DNA of 64,000 nucleotides from Kitasatospora cineracea (GTDB lineage: Bacteria; Actinomycetota; Actinomycetes; Streptomycetales; Streptomycetaceae): positions 3,038,001 to 3,102,000 of the forward strand of contig NZ_RJVJ01000001.1 in the NCBI RefSeq assembly GCF_003751605.1. Reading direction: 5' to 3'. The notes below the pieces were generated by a model. That model saw only the letters and a program-made list of their open reading frames with translations. It did not search any database and was not told the DNA's origin. Position 1 is the first letter of the stretch, and every line of letters begins with the position of its first letter. Below are positions 42,855 to 51,801 of the stretch, one piece after another. A program made the translations under genes and the position numbers.

Positions 42855-43682
42855 TCAGGTGCGCTTGCGGAAGCGGGCCACCGCGAGCGGCGCGGTCACC
42901 GCGGTGATCGCCGCGGCCCAGATCAGCACCGTCAGCACCGAGTTGCCGACCGGCTGGTCGTTGATCAGCGCCCGGCAGGCGTCGGCCAGCGCGGAGAGCG
43001 GGTTGTGCTTGGTGAACGCCTCCAGCCAGCCCGGCATGCTGGTCGGCTTGGCGAAGATCGAGCTGCCGAACTGCAGCGGCATCATCACCAGCATCGACAT
43101 GCCCTGCACCGCCTGGGCGCTGCGCAGCGACATGCCCAGCAGCATCGACACCCACATCAGCGAGGAGCCGAACACCAGCGACAGGCCGACCGCGGCCAGC
43201 AGCTTCAGCGGCCCGCCCGCGACGTCCAGGCCGAGGACCATCGAGAAGCCGATCAGCACCGCGAAGGCGACCACCGCGCGCAGCGTCTCGGCGATCATCT
43301 TGGACAGCAGCACCGCGGAGCGCCCGATCGGCAGGGTGCGGAAGCGGTCCATCACGCCGGTCTGGAAGTCGGTGTTCAGGCCGGTGCCGAGCGCCATCGC
43401 CAGGTTCAGGCCGGTGGTGCCGAGCAGGCCGGGCACCATGTACTGCATGTACGTGTGCTGGTCGCCGGCCATCGCGCCGCCGAACACGTAGACGAACAGC
43501 ACGATCATGATGACCGGGACCAGCAGCGCGTCCAGCATCGACTCCGGGTCGGCCTTGATCCGCATCAGGTTCCGGCGGGTCAGCGCGCCCAGGTGGCGCA
43601 GGTTGCCGCGCAGGCCGATCCGGGTGTCGTCGGCGCCGGCGGGGGCCGCGGCGGGCGCGGGGGTCAGGGTGGCGGTGCTCAT
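42855..43682 (-). CDS. ABC-2 type exporter permease, DrrB-like
   Basis: 275-residue inner-membrane permease with six helices (first about 55-75, LLVPVIMIVLFVYVFGGAM). QYMVPGLLGTTGLNLAMALG and DFQTGVMDRFRTLPIGRSAVL match the daunorubicin-resistance DrrB family. The ATG overlaps the stop of the ATPase gene by four bases (ATGA), so they are coupled. The pair exports an unknown compound. Confidence 0.92.
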   Translation of the reverse strand: MSTATLTPAPAAAPAGADDTRIGLRGNLRHLGALTRRNLMRIKADPESMLDALLVPVIMIVLFVYVFGGAMAGDQHTYMQYMVPGLLGTTGLNLAMALGTGLNTDFQTGVMDRFRTLPIGRSAVLLSKMIAETLRAVVAFAVLIGFSMVLGLDVAGGPLKLLAAVGLSLVFGSSLMWVSMLLGMSLRSAQAVQGMSMLVMMPLQFGSSIFAKPTSMPGWLEAFTKHNPLSALADACRALINDQPVGNSVLTVLIWAAAITAVTAPLAVARFRKRT

Positions 43683-44659
43683 GCGACGGGCTCCTTGTCA
43701 CGGTTCCGGGCGGGGGCGGCGGACTTGCCGGTGATGGTCAGGAACACCTCGTCCAGGCTGGGCAGCTTGGTGTCGATGCCGGCCACCCCGAAGCCGCGGG
43801 TGCCCAGCACCCCGATCACGGTGGTCAGCTGGTGCTCGTCGGTCAGGTGCACCGAGAGCAGGGCGGACTCGGCGGAGAAGGTGGCCGGGATGCCGGACTC
43901 CTGCAACGCCCGCGCCATCTCCGGCAGTTGGGCCGGGTCGGCGGGCCGCACCTGCAGGCTCTGCCCGCCGACCCGCTTCTTCAGCTCCTCGATGCCGCCG
44001 TTGGCGATCACCCGGCCCTTGTCGATCACGGTCAGGGCGTGCGCGAGCTGCTCGGCCTCCTCCATGTACTGGGTGGTCAGCAGCACGGTCGAGCCCTCGC
44101 CGACCATCCGCTGCACCTCGTCCCACACCTCGTTGCGGGTGCGCGGGTCCAGGCCGGTGGTGGGCTCGTCCAGGTAGAGCACCTTGGGGCGGCCGATCAT
44201 CGAGGCGGCGAGGTCGAGCCGGCGGCGCATGCCGCCCGAGTAGCCCTTGGCGGGGCGCCTGGCCGCTTCGGTGAGCGAGAAGCGCTCCAGCAGTTCGGCG
44301 GCGCGGGCCTTGGCCTCCTTGCCGGAGAGGTCGAGCAGGCGCCCGATCAGGTAGAGGTTCTCGTAGCCCGACAGCAGTTCGTCCACCGAGGCGTACTGGC
44401 CGGTCAGGCCGATGGTGCGGCGCAGCTGCTTGGGCTGGCGCAGGACGTCGTACCCGCCGACGAACGCGGTGCCCGCGTCCGGCTTGATCAGCGTCGACAG
44501 CACCCGCACCAGGGTGGTCTTCCCGGCGCCGTTCGGCCCGAGCAGCCCGAGCACCGTCCCCTCGCGCACCGTCAGGTCGACCCCGTCCAGGGCCTTCGTC
44601 TCCCCGTAGTGCTTCACGATGCCGTGGACCTCCACGGCGTTCCGCTCGATTCGTGTCAT
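43679..44659 (-). CDS. ABC exporter ATPase, DrrA-like
   Basis: 326 residues. Walker A GPNGAGKTT, Q-loop near GLTGQYASVDE, signature YSGGMRRRLDLAASMI, Walker B VLYLDEPTTGLDPR and switch His in LLTTQYMEEAEQLAH region; the C-terminal part (about 235-320) is the DrrA-type regulatory domain. ATG 44659 (MTRIERNAVEVHG) is preferred over a GTG at 44689 because the latter lies inside the operator repeats. It is the first gene of the two-gene operon controlled by the repeat-bearing promoter. Confidence 0.93.
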   Translation of the reverse strand: MTRIERNAVEVHGIVKHYGETKALDGVDLTVREGTVLGLLGPNGAGKTTLVRVLSTLIKPDAGTAFVGGYDVLRQPKQLRRTIGLTGQYASVDELLSGYENLYLIGRLLDLSGKEAKARAAELLERFSLTEAARRPAKGYSGGMRRRLDLAASMIGRPKVLYLDEPTTGLDPRTRNEVWDEVQRMVGEGSTVLLTTQYMEEAEQLAHALTVIDKGRVIANGGIEELKKRVGGQSLQVRPADPAQLPEMARALQESGIPATFSAESALLSVHLTDEHQLTTVIGVLGTRGFGVAGIDTKLPSLDEVFLTITGKSAAPARNRDKEPVA

Positions 44660-44681
44660 GGCAACCACCGTGCCGGGGGCG

Positions 44682-44724
44682 GCTGTCACGACGCTGTCAG
44701 CCCGCTGTCAGGGGGGATGACAGC
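44682..44724 (-). repeat. Three 11-bp-spaced heptamers plus one inverted copy
   Basis: On the minus strand TGACAGC occurs at 44710-44704, 44699-44693 and 44688-44682, exactly 11 bases apart, and in opposite orientation at 44718-44724. SARP regulators bind heptamer direct repeats on an 11-bp pitch, and a large SARP gene lies 1.8 kb away. The array ends 22 bases before the DrrA-like start. Confidence 0.7.
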
Positions 44725-44730
44725 GGGCTG
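44698..44730. terminator. Hairpin between the ArsR and ABC exporter genes
   Basis: Perfect 13-bp arms (44698-44710 with 44718-44730) around a 7-base loop GGGGGGA. It lies 27 bases after the ArsR stop and may terminate that transcript, while part of one arm is also a heptamer of the operator array. Confidence 0.6.
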
Positions 44731-44756
44731 CCGGGGGCGGCCGGCGGGAGTCCCCG

Positions 44757-45086
44757 TCAGCGCTCGGCGGGCTCCTCGGCCAGGACCAGGGCGAGCAGGC
44801 CGGGGAAGCGCCGGTCGAACTCCTCGCGGCGCAGCCGGTTCAGGCGCCGGGCGCCCTCGTCGCGCTGCTCCAGCAGGCCGACGGCGCGCAGCGCCGTGAA
44901 GTGGTGGGTCCGGGTGGCCCTGGACACGGGCAGGTCGATGGAGCCGCAGGCGTGCGTCCAGTCGGGGGCCGCGGCCAGGGCGCGGACGATGAGGCGGCGC
45001 ACCGGGTCGGCGAGCGCGTCCAGGGCCGCCTGCAGGGGGACCAGGTCCGGGTCGGCGGGTGCCGGTTCCGTGCCGCGTGCGGGCAT
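44757..45086 (-). CDS. ArsR-family winged-helix repressor
   Basis: 109 residues. LVPLQAALDALADPVRRLIV opens the winged helix, ATRTHHFTALRAVGLLEQRD is the recognition helix and wing region (usual SQ..SHHL.VLREAGLV pattern), and a helical C-terminal tail follows. GGAGGAG lies six bases before ATG 45086. No cysteine metal site is seen (one Cys, in HACGSI), so the inducer is probably organic. Divergent from a tautomerase-like gene that it likely represses through TGTTCGA sites between them. Confidence 0.88.
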   Translation of the reverse strand: MPARGTEPAPADPDLVPLQAALDALADPVRRLIVRALAAAPDWTHACGSIDLPVSRATRTHHFTALRAVGLLEQRDEGARRLNRLRREEFDRRFPGLLALVLAEEPAER

Positions 45087-45105
45087 CGCGCTCCTCCTTG
45101 CCGGG

Positions 45106-45152
45106 TGTTCGACGGCCATCGTACAGTTCGGGTGTTCGATCCGCGTCGAACA
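45106..45152. promoter_or_regulatory. ArsR-type operator between regulator and tautomerase genes
   Basis: TGTTCGA (45133-45139) and TCGAACA (45146-45152) form a perfect 7-6-7 inverted repeat, and another TGTTCGA lies at 45106-45112. All are between the two divergent start codons. Confidence 0.7.
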
Positions 45153-45190
45153 TCCAGTCGCCGTACCACCACACCCCTTCAGGAGCAGCC

Positions 45191-45595
45191 GTGCCCTTGG
45201 TGCGCATCGACCTCGCCGATTCCCGTCCCGCCGACCTCCGCCGGGCCATCGCCGACGGCGTCCACGACGCCCTGGTCGCCGTCGTCGGCATCCCGGCGGG
45301 CGACCGCTTCCAACTGCTCACCGCCCACCCCGCCGGCGAGCTGGTCTTCGACGCCGATTACCTCGGCGTCCGGCGGCTGGACGTGGTGTACGTGCAGATC
45401 ACCCTGGTGGCGGGCCGTCCCCGGCCGCTCAAGGTGGAGCTGTTCCGGCGGATCGCGGCGAACCTCGCGGCCGTCGGCGTCCGGCCCGAGGACGTCCACG
45501 TCACCCTGACCGAGAACACCGTCGAGGACTGGTCGGTCGGCAACGGCGAGGCCCAGTTGCTCGCCCTCGGCCCCGTCGCGGGCACCGCGGGCTGA
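45191..45595 (+). CDS. Tautomerase-superfamily enzyme
   Basis: 134 residues starting MPLVRIDLADSR; removal of Met would expose the catalytic Pro1 of the 4-oxalocrotonate tautomerase superfamily. The later half (YVQITLVAGRPRPLKVELFR and VRPEDVHVTLTENTVEDWSV) gives the second beta-alpha-beta unit, so it fits the longer Tautomerase_2 group. AGGAG lies five bases before the GTG. Divergent from the ArsR gene, which probably controls it. Substrate unknown. Confidence 0.9.
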   Translation: MPLVRIDLADSRPADLRRAIADGVHDALVAVVGIPAGDRFQLLTAHPAGELVFDADYLGVRRLDVVYVQITLVAGRPRPLKVELFRRIAANLAAVGVRPEDVHVTLTENTVEDWSVGNGEAQLLALGPVAGTAG

Positions 45596-45599
45596 GACC

Positions 45600-46188
45600 G
45601 GCCGGCGCGCGGGGCGCCGCTCCGGCCGGCCGCCCCGCGGCTCGAACACCGACAGCACCGCGTCGGCCGGGTGGAGCAGCAGGGCCACGCTGGGGACGAT
45701 CACCGGGTTGTGGCGCAGGAGCCCCGGCTCCACGGCCGGGGCAGAACCCGTCGGCTGCCGCTCGGCCGCCCGCGCCGCCTCGTGCAGCCGGGCGGTGGGC
45801 GCGAAGATCGGGGCCGCCGTCGCCGCCGGCGTCAGCCGGAACGTGACGGCGACCCGGCGGAACCGGAACAGCCCCCACCGGGTGCCGAGCGCCGGCACCA
45901 CCCCGCTCACCGGGCCGGTCGGGCTCAGCGGGACGACCGGCGCGTCGCCCGGCATCGCCGTCGCCCGGTGGGCGGTCCGCACCGTGTCGGCGTCGTCCGC
46001 CGGCAGCGCCCGCACCGCGAGGGCGAGCAGACACGGCATCAGGGCCGGTCGGCCGACCGAGGCGACCACGTGCACCACCGGCGTGCCGTGCCGGGCCCGC
46101 GGGGACAGCCGCCGGCCCGTTCCGGCCGGCCGCCCGGCGCCGCGGTCGCCGGCCTTCCGGGCCGTCGCCGGTTCGGCGGACGGGGGGC
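45600..46188 (-). pseudogene. Remnant of an unrecognised gene
   Basis: A leftward stretch of about 160 codons (HVVASVGRPALMPCLLALAV ... VALLLHPADAVLSVFEPRGG) has strong third-position G/C bias, but it has no own stop: the frame runs on antisense through the tautomerase gene to 45179. Its only start (GTG 46078) lacks a ribosome site, while an ATG at 46188 with GAGG upstream is in another frame and loses coding character near 46080. This looks like a decayed gene with a frameshift and lost 3' end. No family recognised; an intact overlapping gene is less likely. Confidence 0.4.
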
Positions 46189-46349
46189 ATGCGCACCTCG
46201 CTCGGCCCGCGGGTCACGGACGGACCCCGGCCTCCCCCGCCCGGGCGTCCTCCGGCGGGAGCAACTCCCCCTGCTCCCGGCCGAGTACGCCCGTCCGCCC
46301 GGCCCCGGGGGAGGGGCGGGCGGACGGGCGTGCGCGGGCCGGACCGGGC

Positions 46350-47225
46350 CTAGCTGAAGCTGTGCTCCGGGCCGGGGAAGGTGCCCTCGCGGACGTCGGC
46401 GGCGAACTCGGTCGCGGCCTGGGCGAGCGTCGCGCGGAGGTTCGTGTACTGCTTGACGAACTTGGGGACGCGGCCGGCCGTCATGCCGGCGAAGTCGGTC
46501 CAGACCAGGACCTGCGCGTCGGTGCCGGGGCCGCCGCCGATGCCGACGGTGGGGATCGCGGAGTGCTCGGTGACCTGCGCGGCCAGCTCGGCCGGGACGG
46601 CCTCCAGGACGACGGCGAAGGCGCCGGCCTGCTGGACGGCCTTGGCGTCGCGCAGCAGCCGGTGGGCGGCCTCGTCGCCGCGGCCCTGGACGGGGTAGCC
46701 GCCGAAGGCGTGCACGGACTGCGGGGTGAGGCCGATGTGGGCCATCACCGGGATGCCGGCGTCGACGAGCAGTTCGATGGTGCGGGCGCTGCGCTCGCCG
46801 CCCTCCAGCTTGACGGCCTGGACGCCGGCCTCCTTCATCAGGCGGGCGGCGTTGTGCAGGGCCTGGGCGGGGGACTCCTGGTAGGAGCCGAACGGCAGGT
46901 CGGCGACGACGAGGGCGCGCTTGGTGCCGCGGACCACGGCGGCGGAGAGCATCACCATCTGGTCCATGGTCACCGGCACGGTGGTCTCGTAGCCGAGGTG
47001 GCAGTTGCCCGCGGAGTCGCCGACCAGCAGGACCGGGATGCCGGCCTCGTCGAAGACTCCGGCGGTGAGGGCGTCGTAGGCGGTGAGCATCGCCCAGCGT
47101 TCGCCGTTGCGCTTGGCCTTGGCGAGGTCCCGGACGGTCACCCGGCGGCTGGTGACGCCGCCGTAGAGGGTGGTGCCGGCGGGGGCGTCCTGCGTCTGGG
47201 CAGGCTGAAGCGGAGAGGCGTTCAT
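46350..47225 (-). CDS. panB: 3-methyl-2-oxobutanoate hydroxymethyltransferase
   Basis: 291 residues; first committed enzyme of pantothenate synthesis (ketoisovalerate plus methylene-tetrahydrofolate gives ketopantoate). [40 protein letters not shown] with the metal Asp, [20 protein letters not shown] and [20 protein letters not shown] are characteristic, and [21 protein letters not shown] closes the barrel. ATG 47225 follows GGAG. Other pan genes are not adjacent. Confidence 0.95.
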   Translation of the reverse strand: MNASPLQPAQTQDAPAGTTLYGGVTSRRVTVRDLAKAKRNGERWAMLTAYDALTAGVFDEAGIPVLLVGDSAGNCHLGYETTVPVTMDQMVMLSAAVVRGTKRALVVADLPFGSYQESPAQALHNAARLMKEAGVQAVKLEGGERSARTIELLVDAGIPVMAHIGLTPQSVHAFGGYPVQGRGDEAAHRLLRDAKAVQQAGAFAVVLEAVPAELAAQVTEHSAIPTVGIGGGPGTDAQVLVWTDFAGMTAGRVPKFVKQYTNLRATLAQAATEFAADVREGTFPGPEHSFS

Positions 47226-47442
47226 CGAACAGACTCCAAGTGTGTGTCGTCTCGTGGCGCCGTGCGGCGTCCCCGGATCTGGCTCCATGCTTGCACGCCG
47301 CGGGCCGTGCGCAAAGAGTCGGGAGCCCGGTCGTGTCCGGTCGCGCCCGGCGGCGGACGGGCCGGCGGGGTCCGCGGGGCGGGGCGGCGGGCGGTGCGGG
47401 CGCTTGGGGAAGTCTTTACCTTTCCTTGGCCTCGGAGTACCG

Positions 47443-47461
47443 ATACGAGACCGTCTCGTAT
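47443..47461. promoter_or_regulatory. TetR operator of the MFS-TetR operon
   Basis: ATACGAGA and TCTCGTAT form a perfect 8-3-8 inverted repeat (10-bp arms with one mismatch), in a local AT-rich promoter, 12 bases upstream of the -10 box. The downstream TetR protein is the obvious candidate to bind it. Confidence 0.75.
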
Positions 47462-47473
47462 TGGAAAGGGGTC

Positions 47474-47479
47474 TAGGCT
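47474..47479 (+). promoter_or_regulatory. -10 box giving a leaderless mRNA
   Basis: TAGGCT ends six bases before the MFS ATG, with no ribosome-binding site. The operator lies just upstream, so repressor binding would block this promoter. Confidence 0.6.
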
Positions 47480-47485
47480 GTCCGT

Positions 47486-49102
47486 ATGACCTCGCCGACC
47501 GCCGCTGCCCCGGTATCCCGGGTGCCGGAAGCCGTACACCGCCGACGCTGGTGGATCCTGGGCACCCTGGTGCTCGCCCTGCTCGTCGTCGTCCTCGACA
47601 ACTCGATCCTCAACGTGGCGATGAAGACCATCGCCACCCCCGCCCCGGTCGGCCTCGGCGCGAGCCAGAGCGACCTGGAATGGGCGATCAACTCCTACAC
47701 GCTGGTCTTCGCCGGCCTGCTGTTCACCGCGGGCCTGCTCGGCGACCGGTTCGGCCGCAAGTGGACGCTGCTGGCCGGCATGCTGGTCTTCGGCCTCGGC
47801 TCGCTGCTGTCCGCGCTGGCCGCCAGCCCGGGCGAACTGATCGGCTACCGCGCGGTGATGGGCCTCGGCGGCGCCTTCGTGATGCCCGCCACGCTGGCCA
47901 TCATCATGAACGTCTTCGAGCGGCACGAGCAGCCCAAGGCGATCGGCATCTGGGCCGGCGCGGTCGGCCTGGCCATCGCCATCGGCCCGATCACCGGCGG
48001 CCTGCTGATCGAGCACTTCTGGTGGGGCTCGGTCTTCCTGGTCAACGTCCCGATCGTCGTCGTGGCGCTCGGCCTGATGGGCTGGCTCGTCCCCGACTCC
48101 AAGGACCCCAACCCCGGCAAGCTCGACCCGGTCGGCGTGCTGCTGTCCATCGTCGGCCTGGTGGCGCTGATCTACGGCATCATCAAGGGCGGCGAACTGG
48201 CCGACTTCACCGACCCGTCGGCCTGGGTCCCGACCCTGGTCGGCGTGCTCGCGCTGGTCGCCTTCGTGCTGTTCGAGAAGCACACCCGGCACCCGGCGCT
48301 GGACGTCACCTGGTTCCGCAACAAGGTGTTCTCCGCCTCGATCGGCGTGGTCGGCATCGTGTTCTTCGCGCTGATGGGCGTCTCGTTCTTCGGCGTCTTC
48401 TACATCCAGAGCGTGCGCGGCTACAGCGCCCTGGAGGCCGGCGAGCTGATGCTGCCGCTGGCCGTCGCCCAGCTGGTCTTCGCGCCGCGGGCCCGGCTGG
48501 TGGTCGACCGCTTCGGCATCCGCGCCACCTGCGCGGGCGGCATGCTGCTGGTCACCGCCGGCTTCCTCGGCTACGCCTTCCTCACCGCCACCAGCCCGAT
48601 CTGGCTGCTGATCGTGCTCGGCTTCGTGATGGGCACCGGCATGGCGCACGTGATGCCGCCGGTGACGGTCGCCATCATGGGCGCGCTGCCGCGCGAGAAG
48701 GCCGGCGCCGGCTCCGCGCTGAACAACACCTTCCGCCAGGTCGGCGGCTCGCTCGGCATCGCGGTGCTCGGCGCGCTGCTGTCCACGGTCTACCGCAACG
48801 GCATGGACGACCACCTGGCCGCGGTGCCCGAGCAGGTCCGCGACCGGGCCGGCGAGTCCATCGAGTCCACCCTCGGCGTCGCCGAGAAGCTCCACCTGCC
48901 CGCCCTGGTCGACCCGGCCAAGGACGCCTTCATCCACGCCATGCACGTGGTCTCCGGCGTCTCGGCCGGCGTCACCGTGCTCGGCGCGGTGCTGGCGCTG
49001 CTCCTGCTGCCCGGCAAGGTCGCCGCCCCCGGCGGCCCGGGCGCCCCGGCCCCCGGCCCGCAGGACCGCAGCGGCTCCGGCGCGAGTACAGCCAAGGTCT
49101 GA
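47486..49102 (+). CDS. MFS drug exporter, DHA2 (14-helix) family
   Basis: 538 residues with about 14 hydrophobic helices. [19 protein letters not shown] (motif D1 variant), [14 protein letters not shown] (motif A) and [20 protein letters not shown] (motif C, antiporter) place it with EmrB/QacA drug exporters. It is followed 23 bases later by a TetR gene in the same direction, so exporter and repressor form an autoregulated operon. The induced drug is unknown. Confidence 0.93.
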   Translation: MTSPTAAAPVSRVPEAVHRRRWWILGTLVLALLVVVLDNSILNVAMKTIATPAPVGLGASQSDLEWAINSYTLVFAGLLFTAGLLGDRFGRKWTLLAGMLVFGLGSLLSALAASPGELIGYRAVMGLGGAFVMPATLAIIMNVFERHEQPKAIGIWAGAVGLAIAIGPITGGLLIEHFWWGSVFLVNVPIVVVALGLMGWLVPDSKDPNPGKLDPVGVLLSIVGLVALIYGIIKGGELADFTDPSAWVPTLVGVLALVAFVLFEKHTRHPALDVTWFRNKVFSASIGVVGIVFFALMGVSFFGVFYIQSVRGYSALEAGELMLPLAVAQLVFAPRARLVVDRFGIRATCAGGMLLVTAGFLGYAFLTATSPIWLLIVLGFVMGTGMAHVMPPVTVAIMGALPREKAGAGSALNNTFRQVGGSLGIAVLGALLSTVYRNGMDDHLAAVPEQVRDRAGESIESTLGVAEKLHLPALVDPAKDAFIHAMHVVSGVSAGVTVLGAVLALLLLPGKVAAPGGPGAPAPGPQDRSGSGASTAKV

Positions 49103-49125
49103 TCGCGAGGGTGGAGAATAGGGCC

Positions 49126-49788
49126 ATGACGAGCGCCGAAACTCCGCTCCAGCCGTGCCACGGCCCCGCCGCGGAGCAGGACGCTCCGCGGCGGGGCCGC
49201 CCGCGCAGCGAGGCCGCCGAGCAGGCGATCTACCGCGCGGTGGAGCAGCTGATGGAGGACGGCACCGGCCTGTCCGAGCTGTCCATCGAGCGGATCGCCG
49301 CCGAGGCCGGCGTCGGCAAGGCCACCATCTACCGGCGCTGGCCCAACAAGGAGGCCCTGCTGGTGGACGTGGTGGCCCGGCTGGAGGAGCCGCTGCCCCC
49401 GCTGCTCGGCCCGACCTACCGGGACGACCTGATCAACGCCGTCGACTACATGCGCCGGCGCGGCCTGATCAAGCGCTCCCGCTGGATCGTCAAGTCCGCG
49501 CTGGGGCAGATGAACACCTGGCCGGAGCTCAAGCACACCTACCAGGAACGGGTGGTGCAGCCCCGGCGCGAGATGGTCCGCCAGATCGTCCGGCGCGGCG
49601 TCGACGCCGGGGAGCTGCGCGCCGACCTGGACGTCGAGCTGCTCTGCGAGCTGCTGATCGGCCCGATCCTGGTGCGCACCGTGCTGTGGGACGACTCCCC
49701 GCTGGAGGACCCGGACCTGCCCCGCCAGATGGTCGACGCCGCGCTCCAGGGCATCGGCGCCCGCCCGGCCCCGTCCCCCGCGCACTGA
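49126..49788 (+). CDS. TetR-family repressor
   Basis: 220 residues. After a short tail, RRGRPRSEAAEQAIYRAVEQ begins the DNA-binding domain and LSIERIAAEAGVGKATIYRR with RWPNKEALLVDVV is the helix-turn-helix; the C-terminal half is the ligand/dimer region. ATG 49126 is used, a GTG at 49111 is possible. It is cotranscribed with the exporter and likely binds the palindrome at 47443-47461. Confidence 0.92.
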   Translation: MTSAETPLQPCHGPAAEQDAPRRGRPRSEAAEQAIYRAVEQLMEDGTGLSELSIERIAAEAGVGKATIYRRWPNKEALLVDVVARLEEPLPPLLGPTYRDDLINAVDYMRRRGLIKRSRWIVKSALGQMNTWPELKHTYQERVVQPRREMVRQIVRRGVDAGELRADLDVELLCELLIGPILVRTVLWDDSPLEDPDLPRQMVDAALQGIGARPAPSPAH

Positions 49789-49958
49789 CCGCCCCGTCAC
49801 CGCCGCCGTCGGCCCCGTCCGGCGCAGGACCGGAACTTTCCGGGCACTTCGCCGCGTCCATCCCGTCATAGGCTGATCCGGGAATCGGATCGGATCGGGG
49901 CAGGTCGGGGCCGCCGGCGGCGGTACGGCCGGCCGGGTGCGGCGGTGAGGAGCGGGCG

Positions 49959-50963
49959 ATGGTGCGGGCGGACGGCCCGGCGGTGGCGACGGCGTCGGAC
50001 GAGCGGGCCGCGGCCCGGCGGGAGGGGCTGCGCCGCTGGTTCGGCCTGCGCCGCGGGTGGCCGCTCACCGTGCTCGGCCTGCTGGTCACCCTCCTGCTGG
50101 TGTGCCACGCCCAGGTGCCCAACGCGGTCGGCAACCTGGGCAGCCTGCTGGAGACCTTCCTGCCCTGGCTGGGGCTGGCCGTCCCGGTGCTGCTCGGGCT
50201 CGCGCTGTGGCGGCGGGCCGGGGTGGCGGTGGTCGCCGCGCTGCTGCCCGGCGCGGTCTGGCTGAACCTGTTCGGCGCGCTGCTGGTCGACAAGAGCAGC
50301 GGCCCCGGCGACTTCACCGTGCTCACCCACAACGTGGCCGCCGCCAACGACGACCCGCAGGGCACCATCCGGATGCTCGCCGGCTCCGGCGCCGAGATCG
50401 TCGCGCTGGAGGAGCTGTCCGCGTCCGCCGCCCCGGTGTACGCCGACGGGCTGGCCGCCGCCTTCCCGTACCACGTGGTGGAGGGCACCGTCGGGCTGTG
50501 GTCCAGCTACCCGATCGACGGCGTCTCCGTGGTCGACATCAAGATGGGCTGGACCAGGGCCTTCCGCGCCCGGGTCACCACCCCCGAGGGCCCGCTGGCG
50601 GTGTACGTCGCCCACCTGCCCTCGGTCCGGGTCAAGTTCGACAGCGGCTTCACGGCCGGGCGGCGCGACGTCAGCGCGCAGGCCCTCGGCGACGCGATCG
50701 AGCACGAGCCGCTGCGCAAGGTGCTGCTGCTCGGCGACCTCAACGGCACCATGAACGACCGCAGCCTGGCCCCGATCACCTCGCAGCTGCGCTCCGCCCA
50801 GGGCGCGGCCGGCGACGGCTTCGGCTTCTCCTGGCCGGCCTCCTTCCCGACCGCCCGGATCGACCAGATCCTCAGCAAGGGCGGCCTGGTCCCCACCGAC
50901 TCCCGCACCCTCCCGGCGGACGCCAGCGACCACCTCGCGGTGGCCGCCGACTACCGCTACTAG
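49959..50963 (+). CDS. Membrane-anchored endonuclease/exonuclease/phosphatase family protein
   Basis: 334 residues. Two or three helices (about 35-100) anchor the N-terminus; the EEP domain follows with LTHNVAAANDD, IVALEELSAS (metal Glu), LLGDLNGTMND (Asp/Asn pair), RIDQILSKG and SDHLAVAADY (catalytic His). The catalytic part probably faces outside. Family members hydrolyse phosphodiesters or lipids; the substrate is not indicated. GAGGAG lies eight bases before the ATG. Single gene. Confidence 0.9.
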   Translation: MVRADGPAVATASDERAAARREGLRRWFGLRRGWPLTVLGLLVTLLLVCHAQVPNAVGNLGSLLETFLPWLGLAVPVLLGLALWRRAGVAVVAALLPGAVWLNLFGALLVDKSSGPGDFTVLTHNVAAANDDPQGTIRMLAGSGAEIVALEELSASAAPVYADGLAAAFPYHVVEGTVGLWSSYPIDGVSVVDIKMGWTRAFRARVTTPEGPLAVYVAHLPSVRVKFDSGFTAGRRDVSAQALGDAIEHEPLRKVLLLGDLNGTMNDRSLAPITSQLRSAQGAAGDGFGFSWPASFPTARIDQILSKGGLVPTDSRTLPADASDHLAVAADYRY

Positions 50964-50992
50964 CGCCACTAGCGCTACTGGCGCTACCGGGA
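50948..50992. repeat. Short 9-bp tandem repeat over the gene end
   Basis: CTACTAGCG-like units (CGACTACCG, CTACTAGCG, CCACTAGCG, CTACTGGCG, CTACCGGGA) repeat on a 9-base pitch across the stop codon of the EEP gene and into the spacer before the converging methyltransferase gene. Adjacent AGCGC/GCGCT arms can form a small hairpin. Confidence 0.5.
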
Positions 50993-51763
50993 CCGGACGC
51001 CGATCACCACGGTGGCGTCCCGCTCCTCGTCCTGCTCCGTGTGCGCTTCGAGGCCCTGTTCGGCCAGCAGGGCGGCGGTCGCCGGGGCCTGGCGTCCGCT
51101 GGTCTCGATCAGCAGGCGGCCGCCGGGGGCCAGCCAGCGGGGGGCGGCGGCCGCGACCCGGCGCTGGACGGCCAGGCCGTCGGCGCCGCCGTCCAGGGCC
51201 GTCGCGGGCTCGTGGTCGCGGGCCTCGGGCGGCAGCAGCGGGATCTCCCGGGTCGGCACGTACGGGGCGTTGGCCAGCAGCAGGTCGACCCGGCCGCGCA
51301 GGGCGGGCGGCAGCGGGGCGTCCAGGTCGCCGAGGTGGACCAGGCCGCCGTACGGGGCCAGGTTGCGGCGGGCGCAGGCCACCGCGGCCGGGTCGACGTC
51401 CGCGGCGTGCAGGACGACGCCCGGGCCGAGCCGGGCGGCCAGCGCGGCGCCGATCGCGCCGGAGCCGCAGCACAGGTCGAGCAGCACCGCGCCGGGGCGG
51501 CCCAGCGCGGCGGCCCGCTCGACCAGGAACTCGCTGCGCCGGCGCGGCACGAACACCCCGGGGGCGAGCGCGATGCGCAGTCCGGCGAACTCGGCGAAGC
51601 CCACCACCTGTTCCAACGGGTGCCCCGCGCAACGGAGTTCGAGCATCCGATCGAGTTGCGCGGGGTCGGTGGCGGCGGCCAGCAGCAGCCGGGCCTCGTC
51701 CTCGGCGAAGACGCACCCGGCGGCGCGCAGCCGGTCGGTGAGCAGGGCTGGGGGGAGTGACAC
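50984..51763 (-). CDS. HemK-like N5-glutamine methyltransferase
   Basis: 259 residues. AdoMet site LLDLCCGSGAIGAALAARLG and catalytic NAPYVPTREI (NPPY motif with Ala in second place) identify a PrmC/HemK-type enzyme that would methylate Gln in a protein. PLEQVVGFAEFAGLRIALAP is the usual N-terminal substrate region. True PrmC modifies release factors and usually sits next to prfA; this copy stands alone, so it is likely a paralogue with unknown target. Start ATG at 51763. Confidence 0.88.
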   Translation of the reverse strand: MSLPPALLTDRLRAAGCVFAEDEARLLLAAATDPAQLDRMLELRCAGHPLEQVVGFAEFAGLRIALAPGVFVPRRRSEFLVERAAALGRPGAVLLDLCCGSGAIGAALAARLGPGVVLHAADVDPAAVACARRNLAPYGGLVHLGDLDAPLPPALRGRVDLLLANAPYVPTREIPLLPPEARDHEPATALDGGADGLAVQRRVAAAAPRWLAPGGRLLIETSGRQAPATAALLAEQGLEAHTEQDEERDATVVIGVRSR

Positions 51764-51801
51764 GGGGACCTCTCGAAGAGCCTGGCGGGCTCCCCGTCCG
51801 G

